Assembly: GCA_024695725.1 (NCBI GenBank)
Contig: JAILHQ010000083.1
Coordinates: 1-16,082, forward strand
Direction of reading: 5' to 3'
Source of the DNA: Cyanobacteria bacterium RUI128
GTDB taxonomy: Bacteria > Cyanobacteriota > Vampirovibrionia > Gastranaerophilales > Gastranaerophilaceae
Length of the DNA: 16,082 nt
Shown here: piece by piece, positions 6,000 through 13,485 of the stretch
How the letters are laid out: the number at the start of each line of letters is the position of its first letter
Numbering within the stretch: the stretch's first letter is position 1
The notes under the pieces: generated by a model
What the model saw: only the letters and a program-made list of their open reading frames with translations
What the model was told of the DNA's origin: nothing
The model's database searches: none
Program-made: the position numbers and the translations under genes

Positions 6000-7259
6000 A
6001 TGAATAAAAGAAGAGTAGTAGTTACCGGCTTAGGTGCAGTTACACCTTGCGGTACTAATGTAAAAGATTTTTGGAACTCAATGCTTAACGGCAAGAGTGG
6101 TGTGTCAACATTTGAAAGAATACCTTTAGACGGACATGCCGTAACAATCGCAGCTGAAATTAAAGATAAAGATTTCAACCCTGAAGAATTAATAGGTCCT
6201 AAAGATGCGAAACGTATGGACAGATTTACCCAATTTGCAATGGTTGCGGCAGATGAAGCAATTGCAGATTCAGGTATTGATGAAGCAGACATTGATCCAT
6301 ACAGAATAGGTGTAATAGTAAGTTCAGCAGCCGGTGGTTTTAAAACCTTTGAATTAAATCACCTTGCAATGCAGGCAAAAGGCCCTACTAAGGGTTCACC
6401 GTTTACAGTTCCTATGCTAATAGTTGATATTGCATCAGGCAGAGTTTCAATAAAGCATGGTTATAAAGGTTTAAACAAGTGCGTTGCATCAGCTTGTGCA
6501 ACAGGTACTCACTCAATAGGTGATGCTTTCAGAAGTATCCAGTGGGGTGATGCTGATGTTGTTGTTGCAGGTGGCTGCGAAGCAACAATCACAACCTTAG
6601 GTGTTGGTGCGTTCACCGCTTGTCGTGCGTTGTCAAAACGCAATGACGAACCGGAAAAGGCATCACGTCCTTATGACAAAGACCGTGACGGTTTTGTTAT
6701 GGGCGAAGGTGCAGGTGTTCTCGTTCTTGAAGAATACGAACACGCTAAAAAACGCGGTGCAAAGATTTATGCTGAAATCGTCGGTTATGGTCAGTCAGCT
6801 GACGCTCACGATATTGTTGCTCCTGATCCGGAAGGTAAAGGTGCTTTGAAATCAATGGAATTTGCACTTAATGATGCAGAATTGAAGCCTGAAGAGATTG
6901 ATTATATCAATCCTCACGGTACAAGTACAGGTTTAGGTGATATCGCTGAATCTCAGGCTATTGCACAGATATTTGGCGATAAGGAAAAGAACCCTAATCT
7001 GTTAGTCAGCTCAACAAAGAGTATGCACGGCCATATGTTAGGTGCAACAGGTGCGGTTGAGGCAATCGTTTGTGTTAAGACAATCACTGACGGTATTGTT
7101 CCTCCGACTATAAATCTTGATAATCAGGACGAACACGTTGCTAATTTAGACTATGTTCCGCACAAAGCAAGAGAACACAAGGTACACGCTGCCCTGTCTA
7201 ATTCCTTCGGATTTGGAGGTCATAACTGTACTTTGGTATTCAAAGAAGTGGTTGATTAA
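6000..7259 (+). CDS. fabF: 3-oxoacyl-ACP synthase II (KAS II, FabF)
   Basis: FabF is the main chain-elongating condensing enzyme, joining acyl groups to malonyl-ACP. It has the N-terminal RRVVVTGLGAVTPCG, nucleophile C166 in VASACATGTH, H306 in NPHGTSTGLGD, and K340/H345 in STKSMHGHMLGA. It ends with the NSFGFGGHN signature. The length of 419 aa is slightly above the usual ~412. The Shine-Dalgarno is modest (GGAG 5985-5988, 11 nt from the ATG), and the gene starts 18 nt after the acpP terminator, so its expression should depend on read-through. A strong terminator closes the fatty-acid block. Confidence 0.96.
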   Translation: MNKRRVVVTGLGAVTPCGTNVKDFWNSMLNGKSGVSTFERIPLDGHAVTIAAEIKDKDFNPEELIGPKDAKRMDRFTQFAMVAADEAIADSGIDEADIDPYRIGVIVSSAAGGFKTFELNHLAMQAKGPTKGSPFTVPMLIVDIASGRVSIKHGYKGLNKCVASACATGTHSIGDAFRSIQWGDADVVVAGGCEATITTLGVGAFTACRALSKRNDEPEKASRPYDKDRDGFVMGEGAGVLVLEEYEHAKKRGAKIYAEIVGYGQSADAHDIVAPDPEGKGALKSMEFALNDAELKPEEIDYINPHGTSTGLGDIAESQAIAQIFGDKEKNPNLLVSSTKSMHGHMLGATGAVEAIVCVKTITDGIVPPTINLDNQDEHVANLDYVPHKAREHKVHAALSNSFGFGGHNCTLVFKEVVD

Positions 7260-7275
7260 TTAGTATAATTAATAT

Positions 7276-7314
7276 AAAAAAGACAGTCTGTTATTTACAG
7301 GCTGTCTTTTTTTT
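7276..7314 (+). terminator. Strong Rho-independent terminator after fabF
   Basis: A-rich 5' arm AAAAAAGACAGTCTG (7276-7290), loop TTATTTA, and 3' arm CAGGCTGTC (7298-7306) running into eight T (7307-7314). The stem is about 15 bp with one T-G wobble. It ends the plsX/fab transcription block. Confidence 0.9.
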
Positions 7315-7334
7315 GTTGAGTGTAAATGTGATAA

Positions 7335-7370
7335 AACCCCATCCTGACTATACTATGTTTCACAGGGAGG
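7335..7370. repeat. Degenerate intergenic repeat (AACCCCAYCCTGAC ... CAGGGAGG)
   Basis: AACCCCATCCTGAC (7335-7348) is matched by AACCCCACCCTGAC at 12913-12926, with one mismatch in 14. Both copies lie directly downstream of a terminator. This copy ends in CAGGGAGG, which resembles the ACCCCACCCT...AGGGGAGG noncoding repeats known from many genomes. The rest of the 7315-7496 gap is AT-rich. Confidence 0.4.
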
Positions 7371-7408
7371 TAAATAATTAAAAAAAAATTAAGTATATTC
7401 TAATAAAC

Positions 7409-7435
7409 TTGTCTATGTGTTATTATTATGATAAT
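7409..7435 (+). promoter_or_regulatory. Possible promoter of the type I secretion operon
   Basis: TTGTCT (7409-7414) and GATAAT (7430-7435) with a 15-bp spacer, about 60 nt upstream of the tolC-like gene. A nearby strong terminator and a 237-nt gap make a promoter necessary somewhere here. This is the best match I can see, but it is imperfect. Confidence 0.35.
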
Positions 7436-7496
7436 CTCATGTTGCGAGGGTTAGTAATTATTTTACTTTGTTACCGTACAGAAGAATAAGTAAAAA

Positions 7497-9131
7497 ATGT
7501 TTAATATAAAGAAATTAGTCGTAATATTTTTAATAGCCTGTTTTCAGCTGACTACAGTGACATTTTCTGCTGACGTAAACACGCAGGAAACTTTTGATGC
7601 GGGTGTTCAGGAGGTTACTTCTTCTGAGCAGAATGTCATTTCCGATACTGACGCTGACAAATCGACTGTTTCAGACGGGAAGAAAAAGAAAAAAGTTAAA
7701 AAGACCAAGGTAAAAAAACAGAAGAAGGCAAAAGAGGTTGAACCTCGCAACCAGGTCTCAAAACAAGAGAAAAAGGCTTATGATAAAGAGGTAAATAACA
7801 ATAAATATGTTGAGCGTGCACTGAAGCATAACAAAGACTATCAGAATTACAAAGCGGGTATTATTCTCAACAAAGACTCTAATAAAAAACTGGTTACAAA
7901 GATAAATTTTGACGATGTATTGTTGAAGGCAAAAGACCATGCTTATGATTTGCAGCTGGGCGAGTTCAATGTTCTTATTGCGAAGCAGGGTATAAAAGGT
8001 GCGAGGTCTGAGTATTTTCCTAAGCTGGTAGCTTCAGCAGGTACTGAATATACCAAAAACTATCGTGATATCAAAGAAACAACCGTTATGTCTATTGGTG
8101 AGGCGTTCATCAACCCTTACACCCGTTTCCAATCAGTTTTGGGTGTGACTTTAAGTTATAATCTTTTTGATTTTGGTGTTAGAGGCGGAAATCTTAAGAT
8201 AGCAAAAGAAGACGTACGCTGCAAGGAGCTTGAAAATCAGCAAAAATTGCAGGAATTAAACCTTACTCTGGTTGATACTTATGCAAAAATTCTTATGACA
8301 AAACGTCAGATTGATATAAACAAGGAAATTTTGGCATTATCCAAGATAAATTTAGGTTATAAACAAAGGCTTTTTGATGCAAAAGAAATTTCTAAAACAG
8401 AATTAAATGATGAAGAAGTCAAGGTTGCAGAGGTTTCAAAAAGAATATATGAACTTCAGCAGATGCTTGTAGAATCAATAAACTGGCTTCAGTTCTACAC
8501 AGGCGAACAGTATAATATTGATGAGCTTCAGGTTTCCGATATGAAGAAGCCTAGTTTTGATGTTATGGCAGGTAACGATTACACAAAGAGTATTACATGG
8601 AAATTTTATGAAGAACAACTGAAGAAAAAAGAACTTGAAATGAAGGTTGTTCAGAGAATGAATTATCCTAAGGTTAACGCATACGGCAGATACTATTTGT
8701 ACGGTTCTAACTATAACAGTTATCCGAAAGCGATAAATAATATTGAGCCGTCTAACTTTACGGTTGGTGCGAATGTTAATATGATGCTTTTTGACGGTAT
8801 GAAAAACAGAGCGAATATCCATAAGACAGCTCTTGAATATAAACAGCTTCAGGTAGAACGTGACAAAGCTATTGCTCAGCTTATGACCAGATTAGCAACT
8901 ATGCGCTCTAACCTTATGTATCTTGATAAACAAATAGATGATACAAACAAAATTATTGATGAATTAACAGACAAAGAAGTTTCTATGAAACGACTTCTTT
9001 CTAAAAAGCTCATATCTCCGATTGAGGAAAACGAAGCAAGAATTAAACTCCTTGAACAACATATTGAGCTTGAAAAGAATAGTATTACAGAGACAGCTAT
9101 TCAACGAGGGATAATAATACTTACGCAATAG
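7497..9131 (+). CDS. TolC-family outer-membrane channel protein of a type I secretion system
   Basis: TolC-type proteins form the outer-membrane channel and periplasmic tunnel for type I secretion or efflux. The 544-aa product starts with a signal peptide (MFNIKKLVVIFLIACF, probable cleavage after TFSA near residue 25). Residues ~26-125 are an unusual hydrophilic region with a lysine cluster at 62-79 (GKKKKKVKKTKVKKQKKA). From ~130 on, two outer-membrane-efflux repeats follow: long coiled-coil helices around barrel strands, with the repeat landmarks IKGARSEYFPKL (~residue 161-172) and VQRMNYPKVNAYGRYY. The Shine-Dalgarno is weak. The stop is 9 nt before the ABC exporter gene, so the two are co-transcribed. 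Length exceeds the usual ~450-490 because of the N-terminal region. An efflux-only role cannot be excluded, but the HlyB/HlyD neighbours favour protein export. Confidence 0.87.
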   Translation: MFNIKKLVVIFLIACFQLTTVTFSADVNTQETFDAGVQEVTSSEQNVISDTDADKSTVSDGKKKKKVKKTKVKKQKKAKEVEPRNQVSKQEKKAYDKEVNNNKYVERALKHNKDYQNYKAGIILNKDSNKKLVTKINFDDVLLKAKDHAYDLQLGEFNVLIAKQGIKGARSEYFPKLVASAGTEYTKNYRDIKETTVMSIGEAFINPYTRFQSVLGVTLSYNLFDFGVRGGNLKIAKEDVRCKELENQQKLQELNLTLVDTYAKILMTKRQIDINKEILALSKINLGYKQRLFDAKEISKTELNDEEVKVAEVSKRIYELQQMLVESINWLQFYTGEQYNIDELQVSDMKKPSFDVMAGNDYTKSITWKFYEEQLKKKELEMKVVQRMNYPKVNAYGRYYLYGSNYNSYPKAINNIEPSNFTVGANVNMMLFDGMKNRANIHKTALEYKQLQVERDKAIAQLMTRLATMRSNLMYLDKQIDDTNKIIDELTDKEVSMKRLLSKKLISPIEENEARIKLLEQHIELEKNSITETAIQRGIIILTQ

Positions 9132-9140
9132 AGGTATAAA

Positions 9141-11408
9141 ATGGCAGACGAAAACAAAGACGAACAGGAACTAAAAATAGGCAAAGGCCTCAACCCTGAA
9201 GAAGAAGGGGAAGGGGTAAATGAAGAGGGGGCAGGAGTAAATGCTAATGCTGATGCTCAAGGTGAAAACCCTGATGGGAAACCAAAAAGATCGCTACCTG
9301 ACAATGTTAACTCAGGTTTGATAGCGTTAGAAATTGTTGCCCGTATGAATAAAATCGATATCGATATGAGATCGGTTGTTCGTGAGTTTGGGATAGAGAC
9401 AGCGGATACTTCGCCGGAAGAATTGATGCGTATTGCAAAGAGTAAAGGGTTCAAAATCAAGAAGAAAAAATTTACTCTTAAAGATTTGACGGATAAATAT
9501 CCTATGCCTGCCATTATCCAGTTGAAAGACGAAACATACAGAGTTTTGCTTGCGGTAAGACCTGAGGACAATAAGGTGCTTACTCTTACTCCGCTTGCGA
9601 AACATCCTGAATCACACACTTATGAAGAAGTGCAGGAGCAAATGCAGGATTTCATACTTGTACTTGCACACAAACTGCTTGATGATGATGTAAAATTCGG
9701 GTTCAAATGGTTCTTTAATGAAATTTTCAAATATAAAAAGATAATCGGACAGGTTTTGTTGGGTTCATTCGTTGTCCAGTTGTTTGGGCTTGTAACCCCT
9801 CTGTTCACGCAGGTTATTTTGGATAAAGTCCTTGTTAACAGGACACTGGCGACGTTAGATGTATTGGCGTTTGCATTCATCGTTGTTGCTATATTTGAAC
9901 TGTTGCTGAACTTATCACGTAACTACATATTTATACATACGACGAACAAAATCGATGCTAAGTTAGGTTCAAAACTTTTCCGTCACTTGTTCCATTTGTA
10001 TTTTGTATATTTTGAAAACAGACAGGTCGGTAACATTATCGCACGTGTTCGAGAATTAGACCGTATCAGAGAGTTTATTACAAACAAGTCTGTGTCGGTA
10101 TTGATTGACGCATTTTTCTCACTTGTGTTTGTTGCGATTATGTTTGTATACAGCGTAAAATTAACCTTTATTTCATTAGGTTGTTTGGCGATAATTGCGG
10201 TCATTTATCTGGCGATTACACCTGAGCTTCGTGCAAGGTTAGAAGAAAAATTCCAGATGGGCGCACACCAGAACTCATACCTTGTAGAATCTGTTACGGG
10301 GGTTCAGACAGTTAAGTCACTTGCTATTGAGGGTGCAATGTTCCGTAAATGGGAAGACAAACTCGGCAAATATTTGAAATCAAGTTTTAACCTTGCCATT
10401 ATGGGTAACTTTACTGGTTCTATCTGCGGATTTATCCAAAAGGGTATGACTATCGCAATTCTTTATGTCGGTGTAATGCTGGTTATCGAAAACAAGTTGA
10501 CAATAGGTCAGTTGATTGCGTTCCAGATGTTCTCAGGTCAGTTTGCGGCACCAATGCTCAGACTTGTAGGTTTGTGGAATGATTTCCAACAAACACTTTT
10601 GGCTGTTGACCGTATCGGTGATATCTTGAACAGTCCTGTTGAAATGCAGTCAGGTACAGCTATCACATTGAGTGATGTTAAAGGTGAAATCAAAATTGAA
10701 AATCTTTCGTTCAAATATAATATTGATGCACCGATGGTGCTGAAGAATATCAACTTCACTATCAGACCGGGGCAAAAAATTGGGTTTGTAGGTCGTTCAG
10801 GCAGCGGTAAATCAACGATTACAAAGCTTATCCAAAGATTGTATTACACAACGGAAGGTACTATTTATATTGACGGTATTGATATCAGAAATATCAACCC
10901 TGTATGGTTGAGAACAAATATCGGTATCGTGTTGCAGGAAAACTACCTGTTCTCAGGTACTATCAAAGAAAATATTGCACTGCCTAGACCAAATATGCCT
11001 ATGGAAGGTATTGTTCAGGCAGCACAAATTGCAGGTGCTCACGAATTCATTTCTAAGCTTCCGAGAGGTTACGATACGGAAGTTGGTGAACGTGGTTCAA
11101 GCCTGTCAGGTGGTCAAAAGCAACGTATTGCTATTGCACGTGCGCTGATTTCTAACCCGAGAATTTTGATTTTTGACGAAGCTACATCAGCTCTCGACTA
11201 CGAATCAGAAAAGATTATCAGAGATAATATGGGTATGATATCCCGTGGCAGAACAACGATTATCATTGCTCACAGACTTTCAACTATCAAAGACTGTGAT
11301 ACTATCGTATGTTTTGATAACGGTGAAGTTGTTGAAATGGGACCTCCTGATGAACTTCTGAAACACGATGGTTATTTCAAGAAGTTGTATATGGCACAAA
11401 GCGTATAG
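9141..11408 (+). CDS. HlyB-type type I secretion ABC exporter with inactive C39-like domain
   Basis: This inner-membrane ABC half-transporter should power export of a protein substrate through HlyD/TolC partners. Residues 1-52 are a low-complexity Glu/Gly/Asn/Asp leader. Residues ~53-180 are a C39-like domain: the segment NSGLIALEIVARMNKIDI matches the HlyB start, but the Cys of true C39 peptidases is absent, as in HlyB-type docking domains for unprocessed substrates. A six-helix membrane domain follows (~200-490; VTPLFTQVILDKVLV, FRHLFHLYFVYFENRQVGN). The ATPase domain has Walker A GRSGSGKST (551-559), LSGGQ (655-659), Walker B ending in D679/E680, and H711. Length (755) exceeds HlyB (~707) because of the leader. 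Shine-Dalgarno GAGG at 9131-9134 overlaps the end of the upstream gene. It carries a 19-bp intergenic-repeat segment at 9213-9231. Confidence 0.92.
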   Translation: MADENKDEQELKIGKGLNPEEEGEGVNEEGAGVNANADAQGENPDGKPKRSLPDNVNSGLIALEIVARMNKIDIDMRSVVREFGIETADTSPEELMRIAKSKGFKIKKKKFTLKDLTDKYPMPAIIQLKDETYRVLLAVRPEDNKVLTLTPLAKHPESHTYEEVQEQMQDFILVLAHKLLDDDVKFGFKWFFNEIFKYKKIIGQVLLGSFVVQLFGLVTPLFTQVILDKVLVNRTLATLDVLAFAFIVVAIFELLLNLSRNYIFIHTTNKIDAKLGSKLFRHLFHLYFVYFENRQVGNIIARVRELDRIREFITNKSVSVLIDAFFSLVFVAIMFVYSVKLTFISLGCLAIIAVIYLAITPELRARLEEKFQMGAHQNSYLVESVTGVQTVKSLAIEGAMFRKWEDKLGKYLKSSFNLAIMGNFTGSICGFIQKGMTIAILYVGVMLVIENKLTIGQLIAFQMFSGQFAAPMLRLVGLWNDFQQTLLAVDRIGDILNSPVEMQSGTAITLSDVKGEIKIENLSFKYNIDAPMVLKNINFTIRPGQKIGFVGRSGSGKSTITKLIQRLYYTTEGTIYIDGIDIRNINPVWLRTNIGIVLQENYLFSGTIKENIALPRPNMPMEGIVQAAQIAGAHEFISKLPRGYDTEVGERGSSLSGGQKQRIAIARALISNPRILIFDEATSALDYESEKIIRDNMGMISRGRTTIIIAHRLSTIKDCDTIVCFDNGEVVEMGPPDELLKHDGYFKKLYMAQSV
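9213..9231 (+). repeat. Intergenic repeat segment embedded in the ABC exporter coding sequence
   Basis: GGGGTAAATGAAGAGGGGG here is identical over 19 bp to the intergenic copy at 13316-13334. GGGGTAAA is the reverse complement of the TTTACCCC unit that recurs at least ten times in the intergenic DNA of this window. Within the gene it encodes part of the low-complexity leader (around EGVNEEGA), ahead of the conserved C39-like domain. Confidence 0.6.
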
Positions 11409-11439
11409 GGTGAATATGTAATAATAAAAAGGGAAAATT

Positions 11440-11730
11440 ATGAAAACGCAAGCAATAAATAATCAAAGTTTCGGAATAAAAAAATTCAGATTGCCAATTA
11501 AGTCAATTACTTATGGTGAGCCACATGCAAGTTATACAGTAAAAACTTCTGAAAATATTGTAAGAGAATATCCTAACCCTATGGCTGCCGCCTTATACAA
11601 AAAAGCAAATGAGGCTGAATCAACAGAAGAAAAGATAAGATTATTTGATTCTATGGGACATTATCGTATCAGGAATTTAGATGCGGAAAGAAGGTTAGAT
11701 AACATATTAAACAGATTATTATCTATTTAA
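11440..11730 (+). CDS. Hypothetical 96-aa protein with N-terminal NNQSFG motif, within the secretion operon
   Basis: The gene lies between the HlyB- and HlyD-type genes, 31 nt after the former and 68 nt before the HlyD start, with a good Shine-Dalgarno (AAGGGA, 11429-11434, 5 nt from ATG). The 96-aa product has no signal peptide or membrane helix. It starts MKTQAINNQSFGIKKFRLP; short proteins with an early 'xxFG' motif are, from memory, common in Gastranaerophilales, and the motif's role is unknown to me. Residues ~46-96 look helical and charged (ALYKKANEAESTEEKIRLF, NLDAERRLDNILNRLL). Its site suggests an accessory part or substrate/chaperone of the exporter, but it may be an unrelated insertion. 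There is no glycine-rich RTX repeat. Confidence 0.65.
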   Translation: MKTQAINNQSFGIKKFRLPIKSITYGEPHASYTVKTSENIVREYPNPMAAALYKKANEAESTEEKIRLFDSMGHYRIRNLDAERRLDNILNRLLSI

Positions 11731-11785
11731 TAATTTAAAAAGAACAAATGACAATGTTTTTTAGTAAAAAATATCTAAAAGACAT

Positions 11786-11793
11786 AAAGGGAG
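11786..11793 (+). promoter_or_regulatory. Ribosome binding site that fixes the HlyD-type start
   Basis: AAAGGGAG lies 5 nt before ATG 11799. An in-frame ATG exists at 11748, but it has no Shine-Dalgarno, and the extra 17 residues (MTMFFSKKYLKDIKGEK) are partly the translated ribosome binding site. Confidence 0.7.
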
Positions 11794-11798
11794 AAAAA

Positions 11799-12851
11799 AT
11801 GAAACTAAGTGAAATTAAACAAAAAATAATCGATTTTATGATACCAAAGGAAGATGATGCACACGAGTTCAAACCTTTGTTGACAGAGATTGAGGACAGT
11901 CCTCTGAACCCTATCGGGAACAAGATGTTCTGGACTATTATGGTGTTCATGCTCATAGCATCTTGTTGGATGTATTTCGGTAAAGTGGATATCGTTATAA
12001 CGGCACGTGGTCAGATTATCCCTGACGGCGAGGAAAAGGTTATCCAGTCCCTGGATAAAGGGGTTGTTCAGTCGCTATTTGTAAAAGAGGGCGAGTATGT
12101 GCATAAGGATCAGGTTTTGGCGATAGTCACTCCTGCTGATTATGAACCGGGTTTAGAGCTGAATAATATCAAAGAAGAAAGAGCGAGAGTTGCATCTCAA
12201 CTTGCTTCAGACAGAGCAAGACTTGTGACGGCATCTTCTGACAGAAGAAGATTAGAGGCTGTCCGTGATATTGTTCCTCAGTCAAGATACCACGAGGCGC
12301 TTAATCAGGAAACTTCGCTTATCCACGAAATACAGGGGCTTAATGCTCAGATAGCTGCCTTGGATAACAAAAAACTGCAGTTAGAAAAACAGAAACAAAT
12401 CCTGAAAGCTCCGATGGAAGGGTATATCAACAAGATTATGGTTCATACGGTAGGTGGTGTTGTTCAGCCTGCTGAACCTATCTTGACTATGGTTGATAAA
12501 AACGCAGCCCTGATGATTAAGGCAAAAGTTCTTAACCAGGACGTAGGTTTTGTTAAAACAGGTATGCCTGTTTCGGTTAAGGTTGATACCTATAACTTCC
12601 AGAAATACGGTATCCTGAACGGTATTGTTACGGTTGTTCCTCCGAACAGTGTTCCTGATGAACAATTAGGACCTGTCTTTGAAGTTTATATCAAACCTGA
12701 AAATACGACCTTGATGGTTGAGGGTAAAGAAGAAACGATTAAGTTTGGTATGTCTACCACAAACGAAATTAAGATTGGTAAACGCAGAATTATCGAATTC
12801 TTTATCTACCCTCTGATTAAGTACATGGACGAAAGTATCAAAGTAAAATAG
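11799..12851 (+). CDS. HlyD-family periplasmic adaptor (membrane fusion protein) of the type I secretion system
   Basis: HlyD-type proteins bridge the inner-membrane ABC exporter and the TolC channel. In this 350-aa protein a short cytoplasmic part (FKPLLTEIEDSPLNP, the usual HlyD sequence before the helix) precedes one membrane segment at ~43-61 (MFWTIMVFMLIASCWMYFG). The first lipoyl half follows (GVVQSLFVKEGEYVHKDQVL), then a coiled-coil hairpin (~120-202), the second lipoyl half (LKAPMEGYINKI...PAEPILTMV) and a beta-barrel with the C-terminal GMSTTNEIKIGKRRIIEF motif. HlyD proteins are usually ~430-480 aa; the shortage lies in the coiled coil, so the adaptor hairpin is unusually short. 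It is the last gene of the operon, followed by a terminator. Confidence 0.92.
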   Translation: MKLSEIKQKIIDFMIPKEDDAHEFKPLLTEIEDSPLNPIGNKMFWTIMVFMLIASCWMYFGKVDIVITARGQIIPDGEEKVIQSLDKGVVQSLFVKEGEYVHKDQVLAIVTPADYEPGLELNNIKEERARVASQLASDRARLVTASSDRRRLEAVRDIVPQSRYHEALNQETSLIHEIQGLNAQIAALDNKKLQLEKQKQILKAPMEGYINKIMVHTVGGVVQPAEPILTMVDKNAALMIKAKVLNQDVGFVKTGMPVSVKVDTYNFQKYGILNGIVTVVPPNSVPDEQLGPVFEVYIKPENTTLMVEGKEETIKFGMSTTNEIKIGKRRIIEFFIYPLIKYMDESIKVK

Positions 12852-12872
12852 TCACTTAAAGGTAAAATATTT

Positions 12873-12907
12873 AAAGAAAGTCTCTCTTAGAGGGGCTTTC
12901 TTTTTTT
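12873..12907 (+). terminator. Rho-independent terminator of the type I secretion operon
   Basis: AAAGAAAGTCTCT (12873-12885), loop CTTAG, and AGGGGCTTTCTTT (12891-12903) form a 13-bp stem with two wobble pairs, followed by T to 12907. It ends the operon 21 nt after the HlyD stop. Confidence 0.88.
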
Positions 12908-12942
12908 GTTTTAACCCCACCCTGACACTTCCCTGCAAGCAA

Positions 12943-13251
12943 GTGAAAAAACAAAATAAAAAAATGTCTGAAATTTCATCAAAAAGTATGAAAAAATGTG
13001 ACAAAAATGATAGTTGGTTAATTGAAAATTTTATTTCACTATTATATACTCTTTACCATAATAGGTGTGCTGTATCTGTAAAATTTAATCAGAAGAATTT
13101 TGACTTCATTCGTGGTCAGGTATCAGGTTGGTTGTCTGAAAATAACTACAATTCTGCGTATGAGGCTATGGCTGATACAAGAAACGAAAATTATGCAACA
13201 AACATTACTACCCTGTTGACAATGTATCAGGCAGGTGCTCCACAATCGTAA
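12943..13251 (+). CDS. Hypothetical ~100-aa protein (start uncertain)
   Basis: The frame is open from GTG 12943 (102 aa). In-frame ATGs at 12964 and 12988 are alternatives, and none has a recognisable Shine-Dalgarno, so the start is unsettled. The 5' third is very A-rich with a Lys/Ser-rich product. From about 13080 it looks like ordinary coding sequence (KFNQKNFDFIRGQVSGWL, AYEAMADTRNENYATN, ending MYQAGAPQS). There is no signal peptide, RTX repeat or motif I recognise. It lies between two terminators, so it would be its own unit. The coding-like 3' part with a poor 5' part would also fit the remnant of a longer gene. It directly follows the secretion operon, but a functional link is speculation. 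Confidence 0.45.
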   Translation: MKKQNKKMSEISSKSMKKCDKNDSWLIENFISLLYTLYHNRCAVSVKFNQKNFDFIRGQVSGWLSENNYNSAYEAMADTRNENYATNITTLLTMYQAGAPQS

Positions 13252-13279
13252 GAAGATAATCACTGATTATATATAAATG

Positions 13280-13315
13280 AACAGTCCTCACAAGAAATTG
13301 TGGGGATTGTTTTTT
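13280..13315 (+). terminator. Rho-independent terminator
   Basis: AACAGTCCTCACA (13280-13292), loop AGAAAT, and TGTGGGGATTGTT (13299-13311) pair over 13 bp with two G-T wobbles, followed by T to 13315. It ends the ~100-aa ORF unit. Repeat DNA (GGGGTAAATG) starts at the very next base. Confidence 0.85.
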
Positions 13316-13376
13316 GGGGTAAATGAAGAGGGGGTGGTAAATATCCCTTACATTTATCCCTTTACCCCTTTACCCC
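13316..13376. repeat. Repeat cluster: 19-bp element plus tandem TTTACCCC octamers
   Basis: 13316-13334 is the 19-bp sequence also found in the ABC exporter gene. It is followed by tandem 8-bp units TTTATCCC (13353-13360), TTTACCCC (13361-13368) and TTTACCCC (13369-13376). The flanking CACCGTTG has a near copy (CATCGTTG) after the TTTACCCC unit at 14354-14361. Confidence 0.7.
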
Positions 13377-13382
13377 ACCGTT

Positions 13383-13458
13383 GTCTTGGATTATTCGGCT
13401 GTCCTATCACTGCATCAACTAATATTTGCTGTCGCAAATAAGCCGTTGATTACGTGAT
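13383..13458. repeat. Repeat: 16-mer GTCTTGGATTATTCGG followed by a nested stem-loop
   Basis: This is an exact copy of the 16-mer at 167-182. It is followed by a long imperfect hairpin with three nested arm pairs: ATCAC (13406-13410) with GTGAT (13454-13458), ATCAAC (13414-13419) with GTTGAT (13445-13450), and TATTTGC (13423-13429) with GCAAATA (13434-13440), closed by a TGTC loop. No T-tract follows, so it is not a terminator. It could be a folded noncoding element or a small palindromic mobile repeat. Confidence 0.55.
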
Positions 13459-13485
13459 TATAGATGTTACGAGTTCCGCTTCGCT

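Noticed and set aside
9141..9700. Active C39 bacteriocin-processing peptidase at the exporter N-terminus
   Set aside because: The domain lacks the catalytic Cys where C39 peptidases have it (here NSGLIALE) and resembles the HlyB docking domain.
13022..13050. Promoter-like TTGAAA, 17 bp, TATACT inside the ~100-aa ORF
   Set aside because: Good spacing, but no in-frame start with a ribosome binding site follows; such matches are frequent in AT-rich DNA. It slightly weakens the case for the 5' part of that ORF being coding.
13406..13458. Nested hairpin as a terminator for the HtrA-like gene
   Set aside because: Neither strand has a T-tract after the stem, and the stem is interrupted; treated as a repeat instead.
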